Below, piece by piece: positions 33,164-44,629 of a DNA stretch of 64,000 nucleotides (position 1 is its first letter; every line of letters starts with the position of its first letter). This stretch comes from Candidatus Methylomirabilota bacterium. Lineage in GTDB: Bacteria; Methylomirabilota; Methylomirabilia; Methylomirabilales; Methylomirabilaceae. The position numbers and the translations under genes are program-made. The stretch covers positions 434,001 to 498,000 of the forward strand of contig PQAM01000008.1 of the NCBI GenBank assembly GCA_003104975.1, read 5' to 3'. Below the pieces are notes generated by a model. It had not been told where the DNA came from and did not search any database. It saw only the letters and a list, made by a program, of their open reading frames with translations.

Positions 33164-34177
33164 GTGCGGGGCGTAGATTTTCATGCCCATAGGAGTGCCG
33201 CCATTCGCTATCGACGGATTCTAGCCCAATTTCCCCGGAAACGGCTTCTCGTTCTGGGTGACATTATGGTGGACGAGTATATCTGGGGGAGCGTGTCACG
33301 GCTTTCCCCGGAGGCGCCGGTTCCCGTGGTGGAGGTAAGGGATGAAAGTGTTCGTCTGGGGGGAGCCGGCAACGTCGCGGCCAACATCCAGTCCCTGGGC
33401 GGGCGGGCGATGCTGGTGGGGGTCGTCGGCAGCGATCTGCCCGGGGAACGTCTGATCCATCAGATTGAGGCCGCCGGGATCAAGAGCGACGGGGTGGTGA
33501 TAGACCGCGCCCGTCCGACCACCATCAAGACCCGGGTGGTTGCAGGGAGCCAGCAGATTGTCCGATTTGACCGCGAGAGTATGTCGGACCTCTCGAAGGA
33601 CGCGGCGGATCGGGTGCTTCAGTCGGTTGGGACTCGGCTGGCCGATGCGGACGCCGTACTCATCTCCGATTACGCCAAGGGTGTGATCGGCAAGCGGATC
33701 GCCCGACAGATCCTCTCGCTGGCTCGACAGTGCCGGAAGATTGTGGTCGTCGATCCGAAGGTGCATCACTTTCCGCTCTACAAGGGGGCGACCGTGATCA
33801 CCCCGAACCATCATGAGGCCCTGGCGTTTGCCCGTCTTCCCGTATGGGGCCAGGCGGATCTGCTCGCCGTTGCCGCGAAAGAGCTGCTCAGAAAACTGGA
33901 GGCCCGGGCCATATTGGTCACACGCGGAGAGGCCGGGATGTCGCTCTTCGAGGATGGGCGGGTCACACACATCCCGGCGGTTGCGAAAGAGGTCTACGAT
34001 GTGACAGGGGCGGGCGATACCGTCCTGGCCGCGCTGGCCATGGCGATGGCCAGCGGCGCCTCGCTGCGAGAGGCGGCCGTGATTGCCAACCATGCTGCCG
34101 GCATCGTCGTCGGGAGGGCGGGGACCGCAACCGTCAACTGCGAGGAGTTACTTGAAGCACTTAAAAACAGGGTATAG
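33164..34177 (+). CDS. rfaE1: D-glycero-beta-D-manno-heptose-7-phosphate kinase (HldE domain I / RfaE1)
   Basis: 337 residues from GTG at 33164, chosen because AAGGG stands 8 bases upstream and the earlier GTG at 33134 falls in repeat DNA. PfkB-type kinase: LLVLGDIMVDEYIWGSVSRL, GGAGNVAANI and the catalytic DVTGAGDTVLAALA near residue 285. Makes heptose-1,7-bisphosphate for LPS core. Only the kinase half is present; the nucleotidyltransferase half of E. coli HldE must be a separate gene. The last codons and TAG come from heptamer array H2. Confidence 0.9.
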   Translation: MRGVDFHAHRSAAIRYRRILAQFPRKRLLVLGDIMVDEYIWGSVSRLSPEAPVPVVEVRDESVRLGGAGNVAANIQSLGGRAMLVGVVGSDLPGERLIHQIEAAGIKSDGVVIDRARPTTIKTRVVAGSQQIVRFDRESMSDLSKDAADRVLQSVGTRLADADAVLISDYAKGVIGKRIARQILSLARQCRKIVVVDPKVHHFPLYKGATVITPNHHEALAFARLPVWGQADLLAVAAKELLRKLEARAILVTRGEAGMSLFEDGRVTHIPAVAKEVYDVTGAGDTVLAALAMAMASGASLREAAVIANHAAGIVVGRAGTATVNCEELLEALKNRV

Positions 34178-34239
34178 GGTTTAGGGTGTAGGGTACAAGA
34201 AGACCTGTGCGAACCCCATACCCCATACCCCACACCCTC
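34168..34239. repeat. Heptamer inverted array H2
   Basis: G-rich arm 34168-34196 (GGTATAGGGTTTAGGGTGTA) and C-rich arm 34211-34239 (CCCCATACCCCATACCCCAC) around a 14-base loop. The TAG of the first unit is the stop codon of the heptose kinase gene. Confidence 0.88.
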
Positions 34240-34248
34240 AGTTCTTAG

Positions 34249-35898
<1,650 letters not shown>

Positions 35899-35900
35899 CA

Positions 35901-36302
35901 GTGCTGAACAGCTTTAAGGAGTTGACGGTCTGGCAAAATGCGTATCGCCTGGCGCTTGAAGTGTACCGGATCACCTGCGCATTTCCCTCTTCAGAACAAT
36001 ACGGATTGGCTTCCCAGATGAAGCGAGCGAGTGTATCAATCCCGTCAAACATTGCAGAGGGATACAAGCGTCAGTCTCGAAAAGAGTACCTGCAGTTCCT
36101 GTCGATCGCCAGTGGTTCCGCGGGGGAGTTGGAAACACAATTGCTTCTCTCAGGGGACTTAGGGTTCCTCGATATTGAAGACTTTCAAAGAGTGTCAAAA
36201 CTATCTGAAGAGGTTTCAAAAGGGCTGGGCAATCTGATCAAAGCCCTGAAATCCCCTCGTTCCCCAAACCCCAAACCCCAAACCCCAAACCCTCCGAAAT
36301 GA
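35901..36302 (+). CDS. Four-helix-bundle protein of the 23S rRNA intervening-sequence family
   Basis: 133 residues from [23 protein letters not shown], the glycine-bearing [19 protein letters not shown] and the [14 protein letters not shown] helix are hallmarks of the S23/IVP four-helix-bundle family, to which the Avd accessory protein of diversity-generating retroelements is also related. Function in general is unclear. The gene lies between the two arms of heptamer array H3, and its last 15 residues ([15 protein letters not shown]) are coded by the C-rich arm. Overlaps kdsA by 4 nt. Confidence 0.85.
   Translation: MLNSFKELTVWQNAYRLALEVYRITCAFPSSEQYGLASQMKRASVSIPSNIAEGYKRQSRKEYLQFLSIASGSAGELETQLLLSGDLGFLDIEDFQRVSKLSEEVSKGLGNLIKALKSPRSPNPKPQTPNPPK
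36261..36293. repeat. Heptamer array H3, C-rich arm
   Basis: Four direct copies of CCCCAAA, translated as the tail of the four-helix-bundle protein and ending six bases before the kdsA ATG. Confidence 0.87.
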
Positions 36303-37147
36303 CAAGAGAAGTGCGGATTGGAGACCTCACGCTGGGCGGCGGTCATCCTCTTATGCTGGCGGCCGGCCCGTGCGTGATCGAAAGCGAGGATCACCTGCTC
36401 CGGGTCGGCGAGGCGATCAAGGCGATCTGTGAGGCGTGCGGGGTTCCCTTTATCCTCAAATCCTCCTACGATAAGGCCAATCGGTCGTCGGTCCGCTCGT
36501 TTCGTGGTCCCGGCCTGGACGAGGGATTACGCATCCTGGAGCGGGTGAAGGCGAAGCTGGACGTACCCGTACTCTCCGATGTCCACGAGGTCCGTCAGGT
36601 ATCGGCGGCGGCGCAGGTGCTGGACATGCTGCAGATCCCGGCCTTCTTGTGTCGACAGACCGACCTGCTTGTGGCTGCGGCACAATCCGGCAGGCCGGTC
36701 AATGTCAAGAAGGGACAGTTTCTCTCGCCCTGGGAGGCCGGCAATATCATCGACAAACTCCGGTCCGCCGGCTCGGAGGCGATCGTCCTGACGGAGCGGG
36801 GCAGTAGCTTCGGCTATAACAACCTGGTGGTGGACATCCGTGCGCTTCCGATCCTGCGCAGTTTCGGCTATCCGGTCCTGTTTGATGTGACGCATAGCGT
36901 GCAACTGCCGGGCGGCGCAGGCGATGCCTCGGGAGGGCAGGCGGACTTCATCCCGTACCTGGCCAGGGCGGCCGTCGCGGCAGGGATCGATGGGCTCTTC
37001 ATGGAGGTCCATCCCGACCCTGCTCAGGCGCCGAGCGACGGTCCCGCCATGCTCCGACTGAATGCGCTTTCGGGACTGCTGAAGCAGTTGCTGGAGGTTC
37101 AGCAGGCGGTAGCGCCATACGTGAACAGTAAGGAGGGTCTGGGGTAG
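36299..37147 (+). CDS. kdsA: 3-deoxy-8-phosphooctulonate synthase (Kdo-8-phosphate synthase)
   Basis: 282 residues. [16 protein letters not shown] near 22, [12 protein letters not shown] (here [20 protein letters not shown]) and the [11 protein letters not shown] substrate loop near 198 identify KdsA. It condenses arabinose-5-phosphate with PEP. Its own substrate comes from KdsD and its product goes to KdsC, both in this window. The TAG stop is inside the first unit of heptamer array H4. kdsB is not seen. Confidence 0.97.
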   Translation: MTREVRIGDLTLGGGHPLMLAAGPCVIESEDHLLRVGEAIKAICEACGVPFILKSSYDKANRSSVRSFRGPGLDEGLRILERVKAKLDVPVLSDVHEVRQVSAAAQVLDMLQIPAFLCRQTDLLVAAAQSGRPVNVKKGQFLSPWEAGNIIDKLRSAGSEAIVLTERGSSFGYNNLVVDIRALPILRSFGYPVLFDVTHSVQLPGGAGDASGGQADFIPYLARAAVAAGIDGLFMEVHPDPAQAPSDGPAMLRLNALSGLLKQLLEVQQAVAPYVNSKEGLG

Positions 37148-37257
37148 AGGGTTTAGGGTATAGGGAAAGAAGTTTCGCCGACTGTCTCCTGGATTTCCAC
37201 CCTCTTTTCTTTTTCAAACCCTACACCCCAAACCCCAAACCCCAAACCCCAAACCCA
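37141..37257. repeat. Heptamer inverted array H4
   Basis: G-rich arm 37141-37166 (GGGTTTAGGGTATAGGG), a 48-base pyrimidine-rich middle, and C-rich arm 37215-37257 with four CCCCAAA copies. Gives the kdsA stop codon and ends seven bases before the msbA start. Confidence 0.87.
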
Positions 37258-37263
37258 CGTAGT

Positions 37264-39099
37264 GTGAAAATAATGCAAACGCCTCTGCAACAGTTCCTGC
37301 GCGTGCTCCGGTGCGCCGCCCCCTACCGGCCACGGGTGATTCTTGCCGTCGTCTGTCTGATCCTCATCGCCGTCCTCAATGCGGTCTCCATCGGTTCGCT
37401 CCAGCCGATCTTCGACGGTCTCTTCGCCGCGGAAGGAGCGGGATCGGGGATCAGCCTTCCGGATCCGGTCAGGGTCCTGCTTGGCGAGCATCTGGTCCGT
37501 TTCCAGGCGTTGTTGCAGGCGCATCGGATCAGTATTCTGACCTTCATCGGCGGGGCCCTCTTCTTCGTCTTTCTGGCGAAAGGCACGCTGATCTACATCC
37601 AACAACTGCAACTGCGGTACGTGGCCGAGGGGATCGAGCGGGATATCCGAAACGCGCTGTACGCGCATCTGCACACGCTCTCCCTCGATTTTTTTACCCG
37701 GCGCTCGACGGGCGAGATCATGTCGCGCCTCAACTCGGATGTCGAACGGCTCGGCGACGCCTCAACCGAGCTGTTCCGCAATGCCCTCAGGGAGCCGTTC
37801 AACATCATCGGGCTGGTCGTCTTACTGTTTCTGATCAAGTGGCAACTCGCGCTGCTGTCGTTGCTCGTGTTGCCGATAGCGCTTCTGCCGATCGTGAAGT
37901 TCGGTTCAAAGATTCGGCGCCGGGGAACCATAGTCCAGGAGGGGCGCGCCGAGCTCAACACCATCCTGCAGGAAACGATTGCCGGCGTCAGGATTGTGAA
38001 GGCCTTCGGCATGGAAGAGTATGAGCGAGACCGGTATCGGCATGCCAGCGAGCAGCTTTTCAGGGCCGGCATGCGGATTGCCAAGGTTGATGCGCTGACC
38101 TCGCCCGTCCTTGAGGTCCTCGGCTCCGTCGGCATCGTGATCGCGATCTGGGTCGGAGGCTATCTCGTCTTCTCCAACAGTTTGACCCCCGGGGCGTTTA
38201 TGGCGTTCCTTGGCGCGCTGGCGTCCCTCTATCAACCGGTGAAGCGGATCAGCCAGATCAACAACAACATCCAGCGCGGTATGGCCGGCGCCGCGCGGGT
38301 CTTCGAGATCATGGACCTCCGCTCTGATGTGACCGAGCGCGCCGACGCCGCCGCACTCGGTCGGATGCAGGAGGGGATTCGGTTCGAGAACGTGTCCTTT
38401 GCCTATGGACCGGACCGGAGTGTGCTGCGCGGTATCAGTCTTTCGGCCAAGCTGGGGGAGATCGTCGCGATTGTAGGCTCCAGTGGAGCCGGCAAGAGCA
38501 CGTTGGTCAACCTGATCCCGCGCTTCTACGACCCGACCGCAGGTCTCATCGCCATCGATGGGATCGATATCCGACAGGCCGCGCTGTCGTCGTTGCGCGC
38601 ACAGATGGGGATCGTCACCCAGGAGACGATTCTGTTTGACGACACCATCTTCAACAATATCGCCTATGGACAACGCGACGTGGCGGCCGACCTCGTTGTC
38701 GAGGCGGCCCGGATCGCCAATGCGGAGGAGTTTATTGAGGCCCTCCCGGCGCGATATGAGACCAGGATCGGCGAGCGGGGGGTGCGGCTGTCCGGGGGCG
38801 AGAAACAGCGGATCGCCATTGCGAGGGCGGTTCTGAAGAACCCGCCCATCCTGATCCTGGACGAGGCGACGTCGGCCCTCGATGCCGAGTCGGAGCGGCT
38901 GGTCCAGGAGGCGCTGGACCGGCTGATGCGGGACCGGACGACCTTTGTGATTGCGCATCGGCTGTCCACCGTCATTCGAGCCGACAGGATCCTGGTGCTG
39001 GACGGCGGATCCTGTGTCGAGCAGGGAACGCACTCGGAGCTGATGGCGCACGGCGGGGTCTATCGCCGGCTCTACACGACGCAGCTCGCCGGGACGTGA
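37264..39099 (+). CDS. msbA: Lipid A / lipid exporter ABC transporter (MsbA family)
   Basis: 611 residues, a half-transporter with six N-terminal helices and one ATPase domain. Walker A GSSGAGKST starts at residue 405, signature LSGGEKQ at about 509, Walker B ILILDEATSALD near 529. MsbA flips lipid A-core across the inner membrane as a dimer. The GTG at 37264 and an ATG three codons later are both possible; neither has a ribosome site, since heptamer DNA lies directly upstream. Neighbouring core genes favour MsbA over other exporters. Confidence 0.9.
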   Translation: MKIMQTPLQQFLRVLRCAAPYRPRVILAVVCLILIAVLNAVSIGSLQPIFDGLFAAEGAGSGISLPDPVRVLLGEHLVRFQALLQAHRISILTFIGGALFFVFLAKGTLIYIQQLQLRYVAEGIERDIRNALYAHLHTLSLDFFTRRSTGEIMSRLNSDVERLGDASTELFRNALREPFNIIGLVVLLFLIKWQLALLSLLVLPIALLPIVKFGSKIRRRGTIVQEGRAELNTILQETIAGVRIVKAFGMEEYERDRYRHASEQLFRAGMRIAKVDALTSPVLEVLGSVGIVIAIWVGGYLVFSNSLTPGAFMAFLGALASLYQPVKRISQINNNIQRGMAGAARVFEIMDLRSDVTERADAAALGRMQEGIRFENVSFAYGPDRSVLRGISLSAKLGEIVAIVGSSGAGKSTLVNLIPRFYDPTAGLIAIDGIDIRQAALSSLRAQMGIVTQETILFDDTIFNNIAYGQRDVAADLVVEAARIANAEEFIEALPARYETRIGERGVRLSGGEKQRIAIARAVLKNPPILILDEATSALDAESERLVQEALDRLMRDRTTFVIAHRLSTVIRADRILVLDGGSCVEQGTHSELMAHGGVYRRLYTTQLAGT

Positions 39100-39106
39100 G
39101 ACCACG

Positions 39107-40144
39107 ATGGCCGAACTCACCGCGACGATCATCACCCACAACGAGGAACACACGATCCGGGCGTGCCTGGAGAGCGTGGCGTGGGCGAAGGAGATCGTAG
39201 TCGTAGACTCCGGCAGTTCCGATCGTACCCTGGAGATCTGTCGAGGCTACACCGACAAGGTCGTCATCAACCCGTGGGTCGGGTTTATCGAGCAGAAGAA
39301 TTTCGCCGTTTCACTGGCCACGTATGATTGGATTCTGAATATCGATGCCGATGAACGGGTACCCGAAGAGCTTCGCCGGGCTATCGAGCGGGAGCTGTGC
39401 GCGCCCCGTTATGACGGGTACCGGATGGCCCGCCGGAACTACTTCCTGGGGCGGTGGATGCGGCACGGGGGATGGTACCCCGATCGCGTCCTTCGGCTGT
39501 TTGACCGGCGTAAAGGGCGATTCGGAGGTATCAATCCTCATGCCTGCCTGGTCATGCCGAACGGGGCCGTCGGCTCTCTCGACGGCGATCTCATTCACCT
39601 CACCTATCGGGATGTCTCGCAGTATATCCGGAAACAGGATGCGTATACCGGGACCTCGGTAGAGGAACGGGCGAGAACCCGCCGATCCGGACCAGTCGGC
39701 CGCGCAGAGCTGATGCTGCGGCCGCTGGTCAAGTTCGTGCAGGTCTATCTGCTGAAACGGGGCTTCCTCGACGGGATGCAGGGATTGATCGCGGCCCTGG
39801 GCGCCGCCTATTTTAATTTCGTCAAATATACAAAGATGCGAGCGTTAGGACACGATGCACCGTTGAATAATCATCTCGTTAACCCGATCAGCGAATATCT
39901 GCGTAGAATGGATCGTGATTCGACCATCGCGGAGGCGGCGCTGGAACAAGAGGGGAGACGCACGGGTCCTCTCGACCTTCTGGTGCGTCCTCTCTTCACC
40001 TTTCTTCAGGCCTGTCTGCGGCGGGGAGACATCCTGGAGGGCCGCCGGGGGTTGACGATGGCCGGTCTTCATGCCGGCTCCACGTTCGCCGCGTACGCCA
40101 AACTCTGGGAGCGACACCGGTTGAATCGGGAAGTAGAATGGTGA
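39107..40144 (+). CDS. GT2 core glycosyltransferase (WaaE/KdtX-like) with duplicated C-terminal module
   Basis: 345 residues. Residues 1-230: TATIITHNEEHTIRACLESV, VVVDSGSSDRT and NIDADERVPEELRRAI are the WaaE-type GT-A core. The normal C-terminal membrane-binding module (LRPLVKFVQVYLLKRGFLDG, about 206-245) appears a second time near 290-335 (VRPLFTFLQACLRRGDILEG). So the protein has about 85 more residues than typical WaaE. Likely adds a hexose to inner-core heptose. Confidence 0.88.
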   Translation: MAELTATIITHNEEHTIRACLESVAWAKEIVVVDSGSSDRTLEICRGYTDKVVINPWVGFIEQKNFAVSLATYDWILNIDADERVPEELRRAIERELCAPRYDGYRMARRNYFLGRWMRHGGWYPDRVLRLFDRRKGRFGGINPHACLVMPNGAVGSLDGDLIHLTYRDVSQYIRKQDAYTGTSVEERARTRRSGPVGRAELMLRPLVKFVQVYLLKRGFLDGMQGLIAALGAAYFNFVKYTKMRALGHDAPLNNHLVNPISEYLRRMDRDSTIAEAALEQEGRRTGPLDLLVRPLFTFLQACLRRGDILEGRRGLTMAGLHAGSTFAAYAKLWERHRLNREVEW

Positions 40145-40208
40145 CCGTCCTCGCATCGAGCGTCTGTACCGGTGCGGTGGGAGTGGTCGAGGAGCGTGAT
40201 GAGGTCGG

Positions 40209-41357
40209 ATGAGAGTCGCGTTGGTCAGGCACAGTTGTCAGATCGGGGGCGGTGCGGAGCAGTCCGTCGCGTATCTGGCGCGTGAGCTGGGCAGGCGAGG
40301 TCACGAGGTCCATCTGTTCGCCCACGATATCGCAGAGATCGGTCTGGATGGGATCGTCTTCCATCGGGTACCGGTCATGCGAGGGGCATCGCTCTTCAAG
40401 GTTCTCAGCTTCGCGTTCTACGCCGCCTCTCTGTTGAAGAAGGAGTCGTTTGACATTGTCCACAGTTTTGAGCGGACCCTCTATCACGATCTCTATCGTG
40501 CGGGGGACGGTTGCCATGAGGAGTGGTTGTTGAGCCGCCACCGGGCATTTCCGAGCCGTCGGCCTCTGGATGCGGTCAGCCCCCGCCACCGCGCCATCCT
40601 CGCCATGCAGCGGCGGATCTTTTCATCGGACTGTTCCAGACGGGTCATTGCGAATTCCTGGAAGACCAAGCGCGAGATCGCCCGCCACTATGACTACCCG
40701 GAGGATCGCATTGTTGTCGTCTATAATGGGGTTGATCTGGAACGCTTTCACCCGCGCAACAGGGAACGGTTGCGTGAGCCCACACGCGCCGCCCTCGGTC
40801 TCGCGCCGGATGACCTGGTCCTGCTGTTTGTCGGATCGGGCTTCGAACGGAAGGGGCTGGGCTTTTGCTTGAATGGAATCGCCCGGGCGCTCTCCGGACA
40901 CCCACGGATCCCCATCAGGCTTATTGTGGCCGGAAAGGGGAATCCTCGGCCCTACCTGGCGCAGGCTCAGGCCCTCGACCTGCATGAGCGGATCAGCTTT
41001 GTCGGCGCCTGGACACAGATAGAGGAGCTGTATGCGGCGGCCGACGCCTTCATCCTGCCGACCCTCTACGATTCCTTCGCAAATGTGACGCTCGAGGCGG
41101 CAGCGGCCGGCCTGCCGATCCTTACCACTTTTCAGAATGGTGCGTCGGAGGTGCTCGAAGACGGGCGGAGCGGACTGCTGGTCGGCAGCCCGACGGACGC
41201 GTCGGAACTCGGCGGCAAGATCCAGGGACTGTTCGATGCGGACAACCGGCGCAGGCTGGGGTGGGCGGCGCGCGAGTTGGCCGTCCAGTTTCCCGTCGAT
41301 CGGTATGCCCGGGAGACGATGCAGGTGTATCGCGCGATCCTGGACGAGAAGTCATGA
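40209..41357 (+). CDS. GT4 glycosyltransferase (WaaG-like)
   Basis: 382 residues. VALVRHSCQIGGGAEQSVAYLARELGRRGHEV matches the WaaG N-terminus, with the HSFERTLYHDLYRAGDGCH segment also typical of that enzyme, and LYDSFANVTLEAAAAGLPILTT (EX7E) closing the donor site. WaaG adds the first outer-core glucose to heptose II. Overlaps the O-antigen ligase gene by 4 nt. Confidence 0.88.
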   Translation: MRVALVRHSCQIGGGAEQSVAYLARELGRRGHEVHLFAHDIAEIGLDGIVFHRVPVMRGASLFKVLSFAFYAASLLKKESFDIVHSFERTLYHDLYRAGDGCHEEWLLSRHRAFPSRRPLDAVSPRHRAILAMQRRIFSSDCSRRVIANSWKTKREIARHYDYPEDRIVVVYNGVDLERFHPRNRERLREPTRAALGLAPDDLVLLFVGSGFERKGLGFCLNGIARALSGHPRIPIRLIVAGKGNPRPYLAQAQALDLHERISFVGAWTQIEELYAAADAFILPTLYDSFANVTLEAAAAGLPILTTFQNGASEVLEDGRSGLLVGSPTDASELGGKIQGLFDADNRRRLGWAARELAVQFPVDRYARETMQVYRAILDEKS

Positions 41358-42568
41358 CGGTCAGGACGATGACACGCGACGAGGCGATCGCCGGGCGGGC
41401 CAACTATCCCGATCTGGTGTTTATGCTCGGCCTGAGCCTCATGATTCTGTTCCTGCCGCTGTCCGAGGCGCTCAAGAATGTCGGATATGCCGTGGCCCTG
41501 ACGGGATGGATCGTCAAACGGGTCGTCGCCCGCGATTGCTCGATACGCATGACCTCGTTCGGATGCGTTCTGTGCCTGTATCTCGCGGCATCGCTGCTCA
41601 GCGCCGCGTTGGCCGTCGATCAACGGGAGGGGCTCCGTGGGGTATGGGATGTCCTCCGTCCGCTGTCGCTGTTCGTGATGATGGTCAACGATGTGCAGAC
41701 CCTCCCGAAGATCCGCCTGTGTCTCCTGCTCTTTGTGGTGTCCACCGCGATCGGCGTCGCCTGGGGCCTCTTCGACAACCTGAGCGGCAACCACGTTCGG
41801 TTAGAGATCAGATCGCTCGGCTATCCGAACCATACTGCGACCTACCTGGCGATGATGCTGGCCCTGTTGATCAGCCTGTTGCTGCTGATGGAATGGTCCG
41901 CTCGAGTCAAGATGCTGGTCTGGACCGTCGCCGGCGCGACGGCGCTGGCGCTCTTCCTGACCTATTCGAGAGGGGGATGGATCGCCTTTGCGGCCTGCCT
42001 GCTGTTCCTGTCGATTTCGCTCAGGCAATGGAAACCGATCGTCGCCGTCGCCCTGCTCGTAACGATGATCCTGGTCGGCCTTCAGGCGACGGGGAGGCTC
42101 TGGACCAGGCAGATCACCATGCTGGCTCACCTTGACCAGGATGACAGCGCATTAGAGCGATTGCGCATGTGGCGCGGCTCGATCCTCAGTCTGAAGGACC
42201 GTCCGATCCTCGGCATCGGCCCGCGGAATTTCAAACACCTCGATCGTGAGCGGTACGATCTGCCCCCCCTTGACCACGCCCATAGCCTGTTTTTTACCGT
42301 ATTGGCGGAGCGGGGTCTCCTGGGGTTTCTGGCCCTTCTGGCGGTGTTAGCCAGTTATCTGTATGAAGCGATCAGGTTGAGGCCGTCACGGGAGGGGCTC
42401 AACATGGCCCTGCGGCATGCCGCGATCGGCAGTCTCATTACCCTCGTAACGGCCGGGACGGTCAATACGACCCTTCGCGGGGAGGTCGCGATTGCGCTCT
42501 GCGCATTCATGGCGCTGGCGCTGGCGGCCGCGAAGGGGACACCATCGGTCGGCGAGGATCGATCGTAA
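41354..42568 (+). CDS. waaL: O-antigen ligase (WaaL/RfaL family)
   Basis: 404 residues from the ATG at 41354 (overlap ATGA with the previous stop). About eleven hydrophobic segments; a large periplasmic loop contains RMWRGSILSLKDRPILGIGP and DHAHSLFFTVLAERG, whose Arg and His match the catalytic residues of WaaL. It joins polyprenyl-linked O antigen to lipid A-core on the periplasmic side, thus linking the Wzm/Wzt-exported glycan with the core made by neighbouring genes. Confidence 0.88.
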   Translation: MTVRTMTRDEAIAGRANYPDLVFMLGLSLMILFLPLSEALKNVGYAVALTGWIVKRVVARDCSIRMTSFGCVLCLYLAASLLSAALAVDQREGLRGVWDVLRPLSLFVMMVNDVQTLPKIRLCLLLFVVSTAIGVAWGLFDNLSGNHVRLEIRSLGYPNHTATYLAMMLALLISLLLLMEWSARVKMLVWTVAGATALALFLTYSRGGWIAFAACLLFLSISLRQWKPIVAVALLVTMILVGLQATGRLWTRQITMLAHLDQDDSALERLRMWRGSILSLKDRPILGIGPRNFKHLDRERYDLPPLDHAHSLFFTVLAERGLLGFLALLAVLASYLYEAIRLRPSREGLNMALRHAAIGSLITLVTAGTVNTTLRGEVAIALCAFMALALAAAKGTPSVGEDRS

Positions 42569-42590
42569 CGCCGATCGGGACAGGAGCCGG

Positions 42591-43673
42591 ATGACGATGG
42601 TCAGCGGTTGGACGCCGAAGCGGGTGCTGGTCATCAAGCTTCGGTATCTTGGGGATGTGCTGTTAAGTACGCCGGTGCTGGCGGCGCTCAGGGCGGCATG
42701 CCCTGAGGTCCGGCTCTCGATGCTGATCAACCCGGGTACCGAGGCCGTGATCGCGGAGAATCCGGATCTGAATGAGGTGCTGATTGTCGAGCGGAGCGGA
42801 TCGCCGCTGTGCCAGCTTCGATTCGTTGCGGGTTTGCGTCGGCGCCGGTTTGATCTTGTCGTGGATCTGACGGATGGGGACCGGGCGGCGATCCTGAGTC
42901 GGCTGACCGGAGCCGCCGTCAGGGTCGGCTTCAATCGGCGCGATCGGTGGCGAGGCCGACTGTACACCCACCTGGTTCCGGTGCGGCAGCAGCCGATCCC
43001 GATGGTTCGCCAGCACCTGATGGCCCTTGAGGCGGTGGGGATTCCGGCAGCGCCGTCGCCTCCCGTACTCAAGGTCCGGGCTGTCGATGAGACGGCGGCG
43101 ACAGCCGCCCTTACCGCCGTCCGGATCGCGCCCACTGAACCCTTCGTAGCGCTGCATCCGGGCGCTCGGTGGTGGTTCAAGAGTTGGCCGGCCGATCGGT
43201 TTGCGGCGGTGATCGACTATATCCAGGGGAAGTTGGGACTCAAGGTGGCGCTGCTGGGCGGCGATCAAGAGCAGGCAGTGGCGAAGGTCATTGGTGAACA
43301 TGTCGAAACCGGCTGCCGGTCGCTGGTCGGACGTCTGACGGTGCTGGAGCTGGCCGCGCTGCTGCGCCGCGCCGCCCTCTTTGTCGGGAACGACAGCGGA
43401 CCGATGCATATCGCGGCGGCGATGGGGACGCCCGTCATCGGGCTGTTTGGGCCGTCCGACCCGAGGGTCTGGGGACCGGCCGGTCAGGGTCACGCCGTCT
43501 TCTACAGGGGGATCGATTGTCGACCCTGCTTTCCGGGCGGGTGTCAACGGGGGGAGCAGAACTGTATGCGTCTGATCACGCTTGACGAGGTGATTCCGGC
43601 GGTCGAGCGGATGCTCGCACAACCGTATCGGTGCGACGGTGAACAGGCACCGACGTGCAAGGAGAGATCATGA
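42591..43673 (+). CDS. LPS heptosyltransferase (GT9)
   Basis: 360 residues from the ATG at 42591, with AGGAG upstream; a second ATG two codons in is possible. VLVIKLRYLGDVLLSTPVLAAL and NDSGPMHIAAAMGTPVIGLF are diagnostic of GT9. The C-terminal CRPCFPGGCQRGEQNC pattern is usual in WaaQ-like members. Transfers L-glycero-D-manno-heptose to the inner core. Overlaps kdsD by 4 nt. Confidence 0.92.
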   Translation: MTMVSGWTPKRVLVIKLRYLGDVLLSTPVLAALRAACPEVRLSMLINPGTEAVIAENPDLNEVLIVERSGSPLCQLRFVAGLRRRRFDLVVDLTDGDRAAILSRLTGAAVRVGFNRRDRWRGRLYTHLVPVRQQPIPMVRQHLMALEAVGIPAAPSPPVLKVRAVDETAATAALTAVRIAPTEPFVALHPGARWWFKSWPADRFAAVIDYIQGKLGLKVALLGGDQEQAVAKVIGEHVETGCRSLVGRLTVLELAALLRRAALFVGNDSGPMHIAAAMGTPVIGLFGPSDPRVWGPAGQGHAVFYRGIDCRPCFPGGCQRGEQNCMRLITLDEVIPAVERMLAQPYRCDGEQAPTCKERS

Positions 43674-44629
43674 TTGCCGATCGTGGGCGGCGGGTCCTGC
43701 AGATCGAGGCTGAGGCGATTTTGGCCCTGATCCCGAGGCTGGATGAACGGTTTGATCGGGCCGTTGAGATTCTCCGTGACTGTCGGGGCCGGGTCGTCTT
43801 GACCGGCATGGGTAAGTCCGGCTCGGTGGCCCAGAAGATTGCCTCGACCCTGGCCAGCACCGGCACGCCGGCATTTTTTCTCCACCCCGCCGAAGGGGGG
43901 CATGGCGATCTGGGGATGCTGGTTCGCGGCGATGTTGTGTTGGCGATTTCAAACAGCGGTGAAACGGACGAGCTGGTCGGCTTGCTTCCTGCCATCAAAC
44001 GGCTTGGTCTCGCGCTGATCGCGCTGGTAGGCGATCCCGCATCCACCCTCGCCAGACAGAGCGATGTCGTCATCGACGTCGGCGTGGCGCACGAGGCCTG
44101 CGCGCTTCAGTTGGCGCCCACTGCCAGCACCACGGCAGCGCTGGCGATGGGGGATGCCATCGCGGTGGCGCTGCTCGAACAGCGCGGTTTTACCGAGGCG
44201 GACTTTGCCCTCCTGCATCCGGCCGGCAGCCTGGGACGGCGACTGCTATGGCGCGTGCGGGACCTGATGCATAGCGGCGAGCACGTTCCCATCATCAGGC
44301 AGGATGCGCTGATGCGCGACGCGCTTGTCGAGATTTCGCGGAAGCGGCTTGGGATGACCGCCGTGGTGGACGAGGCCGGGGTACTCATCGGGATCATCAC
44401 CGACGGCGACCTTCGACGGGCGCTCCAGAAAGGGGTCGATCTGCTGCTGCGTTCGGTTAAGGCGTGTATGACGCCGAACCCTAAGACCATCGATCAGGAC
44501 GCCTTGGCGGCCGCGGCATTGGAGGTCATGGAGCGGTACGCCATCACCTCGTTACTGATTGTCGATTCTGCGGGGAAGCCGGAGGGGGCGCTTCATCTGC
44601 ACGACCTTTTGCGCGCCGGGGTGGCATGA
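43670..44629 (+). CDS. kdsD: Arabinose-5-phosphate isomerase
   Basis: 319 residues from the ATG at 43670, which has AAGGAG 5-6 bases upstream. SIS domain (VVLTGMGKSGSVAQKIASTL, ISNSGETDELV) followed by a CBS pair (about 205-319, with GMTAVVDEAGVLIGIITDGD). Interconverts ribulose-5-phosphate and arabinose-5-phosphate, feeding KdsA. Full length. Confidence 0.96.
   Translation: MIADRGRRVLQIEAEAILALIPRLDERFDRAVEILRDCRGRVVLTGMGKSGSVAQKIASTLASTGTPAFFLHPAEGGHGDLGMLVRGDVVLAISNSGETDELVGLLPAIKRLGLALIALVGDPASTLARQSDVVIDVGVAHEACALQLAPTASTTAALAMGDAIAVALLEQRGFTEADFALLHPAGSLGRRLLWRVRDLMHSGEHVPIIRQDALMRDALVEISRKRLGMTAVVDEAGVLIGIITDGDLRRALQKGVDLLLRSVKACMTPNPKTIDQDALAAAALEVMERYAITSLLIVDSAGKPEGALHLHDLLRAGVA

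Noticed and set aside
35901-36302. Diversity-generating retroelement (Avd-like protein)
   Set aside because: No reverse transcriptase and no template/variable repeat pair nearby; only the four-helix-bundle fold is shared.
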